22,070 bases of DNA. Source: Phaeoceros laevis. Lineage: Eukaryota; Anthocerotophyta; Anthocerotopsida; Notothyladales. Below, in pieces: positions 19,991 to 22,070 of the stretch. The first letter of the stretch is position 1. Each line of letters opens with the position of its first letter. The DNA lies in assembly GCA_049999765.1 (NCBI GenBank), contig JBNGIQ010007815.1, positions 1 to 22,070 of the forward strand, written 5' to 3'. Both the position numbers and the translations under genes were made by a program. The notes below the pieces were generated by a model that was not told the DNA's origin, searched no databases, and was given only the letters and a program-made list of their open reading frames with translations.

Positions 19991-20247
19991 TGTAGAAAAT
20001 ACGAAGTATTTAAGTAGGCATTGCATTAGTTAATTATTTAACAGTTAATTATACGAAACGTCATAAGACGTGAACATTGTAAAAGGGCACGACGAAATGT
20101 CGTGCCCTAACCAACCGCTGTCCTGGCCATGGGACGCGGCCAACCGTCGCCACCTCCTTCCTACTTAAGGAGCGTGCGCGCTAATCAATTCACTTGTTTT
20201 TGCTAATCAGACTTCTAATCTAGCATTCGATCTTAGGCAAGTCTTCA
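19991..20247 (+). repeat. 3' LTR of the Copia element
   Basis: 257 bp, the same length as the 5' LTR with no indels. The U3 hairpin GGGCACGAC-GAAAT-GTCGTGCCC (20085-20107) is perfect here but has two mismatches in the 5' LTR. Confidence 0.95.
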
Positions 20248-20252
20248 CTTCT
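20248..20252. repeat. Target-site duplication, right copy (CTTCT)
   Basis: Matches 13617-13621. Confidence 0.9.
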
Positions 20253-20880
20253 TTGTCAACAAACTCTGCCAGAGCTACATCAGATATCATTTGCAAAAAC
20301 ATCTATACCGCCTCGTTTTCATCTGGATTAGTATCCTCCGAGTTGTTCTTGGATGCGAGCTTTGCATTTACCCTCTCTACCACTTCCGGATTGTCCAACA
20401 TACTTCTTGCCTGCATCTCGTCCAGATTTTTCACAGATTGCATGGCCATCACTTTCTGACATGCTTCCCAGTGCACGCAGCATTGGAGTTCACTCATCTC
20501 TAACTCTCCCTTTAACTGTGATGTTTCTCCCTAATGCCCTAGAGGTTCCGATTGCTGATCAAATGCATTAGCGAACGTATCATGCTCCATTTATTCCATA
20601 GAAAAGAAGGCATGACACCTTTTTTCTCCACTGCCCTCTCACTCTGAGATCTTCCCAACTTGTACTCCCAAGAGACTGCTCTGTACTCTATCTCGCGTTT
20701 TATCCTCCGCCACGCAATGTCAAGGTCCTTCCCACTACCACTCAGATCTTCCAGCTCCAAGTCTTGCTCTGGCGTATCGAAAACGTACCGATCTATTATC
20801 CTTCTTCTAAAAATCTTTTCGCACCATCCGACACAGAAAGGCTTTCAAAAACGCAGCTACATTTCGCTTACTCTGTCAAC
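20248..20880 (-). pseudogene. Minus-strand ORF of unknown family, split by the Copia element
   Basis: The minus strand reads protein-like sequence from about 20800 (RYVFDTPEQDLELEDLSGSG, then KDLDIAWRRIKREIEYRAV) to VMPSFLWNKW. A frame change near 20590 leads into EHDTFANAFDQQSEPLG, and it goes on through QARSMLDNPEVVERVNAKLA to the Copia junction. It resumes at 13621-13582. Two in-frame stops (20516-20518 area, and just after NPDENEAV near 20300) are TAG where Gln would fit. It is rich in charged residues and probably helical. I recognise no family; it could be a host gene remnant or a gene of another transposon. Confidence 0.4.
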
Positions 20881-20913
20881 CTCCTCAAATAGTCACACAC
20901 ACACACACACATA
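20875..20913. repeat. AC microsatellite with a conserved flank
   Basis: GTCAACCTCCTCAAATAGTC followed by an AC run. It is the reverse complement of 5684-5717, flank included. A weaker GTATGTGTGTG on the far side (about 20928) could pair with the AC run. Confidence 0.85.
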
Positions 20914-20989
20914 CTGCGTTTGCAGTTTGTATGTGTGTGATTTTGTTGTTTTTTGTGTGATAAACTTATGCATAATTCATTGGTTGCAG

Positions 20990-21076
20990 ACAACAAAAAT
21001 GTCATGGACATGGTGCTACGACATGGTACCATATATGCCAGATGAGCACTGCAGTCCTCCAACCGATAGTACACAG
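20990..21076 (+). other. Possible short exon, unassigned
   Basis: Bounded by TTGCAG and CACAG|GTATGA, it opens at an ATG (20999) as MSWTWCYDMVPYMPDEHC to DSTQ. The splice-like ends and unusual Trp/Cys/Met content are suggestive, but there is no supporting exon on either side. Confidence 0.2.
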
Positions 21077-21435
21077 GTATGACTTACCACATGATCAATA
21101 CATGTCATGGAAATATTTCGTTATAATTTGATGGCGGTAGCCAAGGGATGCTGAAGCAGGAACCTGAAACACAACGTTTTCCACCTGGGACACGAAGCTT
21201 CCGTAAGCCAGCTAACTCAGAATGAGTGATGGCTGCGCAGTACAATACTTATGACTTTTTTACAGTCAGGTAAATAGCTGGTCTTGCCTAAATGGGCCAG
21301 CCACGTTACGATAGATTTTCGGCTCATTAATCCCTCTCCTGCCAGACTGGCAACTGCACTGTTGTTTAAGGTTTTCTGGCCGGTTCAGTCTAACCTCAGC
21401 CGTTTAGCATTTATTGTACACTAGTGTGGCCTGCC

Positions 21436-21442
21436 TATATAA
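21436..21442 (+). promoter_or_regulatory. TATA-box promoter candidate
   Basis: TATATAA in the context GCCTATATAAGC, followed about 30 nt on by ACACACTATTC and then a pyrimidine-rich leader. This fits a pol II core promoter or the U3/R border of an LTR. No gene start is seen before the window ends. Confidence 0.45.
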
Positions 21443-21640
21443 GCACAGACCCGGCACCCTGCAAGACACACTATTCTGATCTGATTTTGTCTACCGCTGC
21501 CACAACTCTCCTGTTCATTTTTGCTCTCCCACACTCCCGGTCTCTTGCCTAGCAAGCTCCCTCCCTGCCTGCCCCTTGCTTACCGCCTTCTGCTCTCCAT
21601 TTTGCTCAATGGTGCCTTCTAACGTTGGCAATGCCAAAGC

Positions 21641-21830
21641 CCTGTCCAGTTTTTGAAGTCCTTGTCCAGTTTTTTTGAGTCCCTCGAGACCATGTCCAGT
21701 TTTTGCATTCCTCGAGTCCTTGTCCAATTTTTGAGTCCCTCAATCTCTGTCCATTTTTGTGAGCTCCTCAACCTTAATCTCTGTCCATTGTCTTCTTGTG
21801 ACACCTTATCCAAGTCCTTGTCCAGACTCT
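21641..21830. repeat. Degenerate tandem repeat, about 28-bp unit, six or seven copies
   Basis: Units carry TTGTCCAGTTTTTGAGTCC or variants (CATGTCCAGTTTTTGCATTCC, CTGTCCATTTTTGTGAGCTCC), starting at about 21641, 21660, 21689, 21718, 21746, 21779 and 21814. The flanking 21831-22070 has no recognisable gene. Confidence 0.75.
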
Positions 21831-22070
21831 GCTGAATCCCTGTCAAACGTATCACAAGCCCACCACCCTCTGAGCTGTGATACTGCCACCTCTCAGAAAC
21901 CTTGTCACCTTGGCACATTGTCATTAGTTTTATGCAACAGCTACCTGTCAACGCATAGCCACAGTTTCACACGGTTTGTTTGTTGGGTTGCCTTCACAAC
22001 CATCCAGTCACCCCCCCTGCCCCTTTAGAAAATCCAAGGACATTTTAGCTTCCTCACATTCGCTCAGTTG

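Larger units (their letters stand above)
13622..20247 (+). mobile_element. Complete Ty1/Copia LTR retrotransposon, 6626 bp, inactive
   Basis: Two 257-bp LTRs (TG...CA), a 5-bp target duplication, a primer site abutting the 5' LTR, a polypurine tract abutting the 3' LTR, and pol domains in the order protease, integrase, RT, RNase H that defines Copia. The LTRs differ at 11 sites by my count (about 4%), ten of them transitions, so insertion is fairly recent. At roughly 7e-9 to 1.3e-8 changes per site per year that is about 2-3 million years, with the rate assumed. Premature stops and frame shifts make it non-autonomous now. It sits in a minus-strand ORF next to an older minus-strand Copia-type LTR. 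Confidence 0.95.

Overview
Overall: the window looks like nuclear DNA of a land plant or close streptophyte relative. The evidence is a plant-type membrane metallophosphoesterase gene split by many short, AT-rich GT-AG introns, Copia retrotransposons with the initiator-tRNA-Met primer site used in plants, tRNA-derived SINE-like units, and stop codons that look like decay of methylated CHG sites. I cannot name the species. The short introns (about 75-200 nt where complete) would fit a compact non-seed-plant genome, but that is inference. Two 100-N runs are assembly gaps.

Layout. (1) 1-4911, plus strand: the 3' 15 exons of one intact-looking host gene, a multi-pass membrane protein with a calcineurin-like phosphoesterase domain. 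Its 5' end lies off the window and a few active-site residues fall in the first gap. (2) 5003-6228: AT-rich non-coding DNA with a 90-bp duplication and a GT/AC hairpin. (3) 6229-8425: a tandem run of three related tRNA-like (SINE-type) units. Two GC-rich foldback elements sit head to tail at one of the unit junctions and share a TAATA flank. (4) 8425-8731: an LTR plus the start of gag of a minus-strand Copia-like element. (5) 8732-12515: mostly featureless, with a decayed plus-strand gag (10142-11023), a minisatellite (11532-11875) and a 65-bp duplication. (6) 12516-13580: the 5' end (LTR, primer site, broken gag-side ORFs) of a second minus-strand Copia-type element. (7) 13622-20247: a complete 6626-bp Copia element with 257-bp LTRs, a 5-bp target duplication (CTTCT), primer site, polypurine tract, gag, protease, integrase, RT and RNase H, plus an extra coding region of about 320 codons upstream of gag. 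It is inactive: many stops and at least two frame shifts. (8) 20248-20880: the interrupted remainder of a minus-strand ORF into which the Copia element jumped. (9) 20881-22070: an AC microsatellite, a TATA-type promoter and a 28-bp tandem repeat.

How it fits together: only the phosphoesterase is a credible working gene. The rest is a nested graveyard of mobile elements. The order of events can partly be read: the SINE-like array was there before the foldbacks, and the minus-strand ORF was there before the Copia element. The most useful observations are the extra ORF in the Copia element, the strong bias of its premature stops to TAG at likely CAG (Gln) codons, and the foldback pair inside a tRNA-like array.
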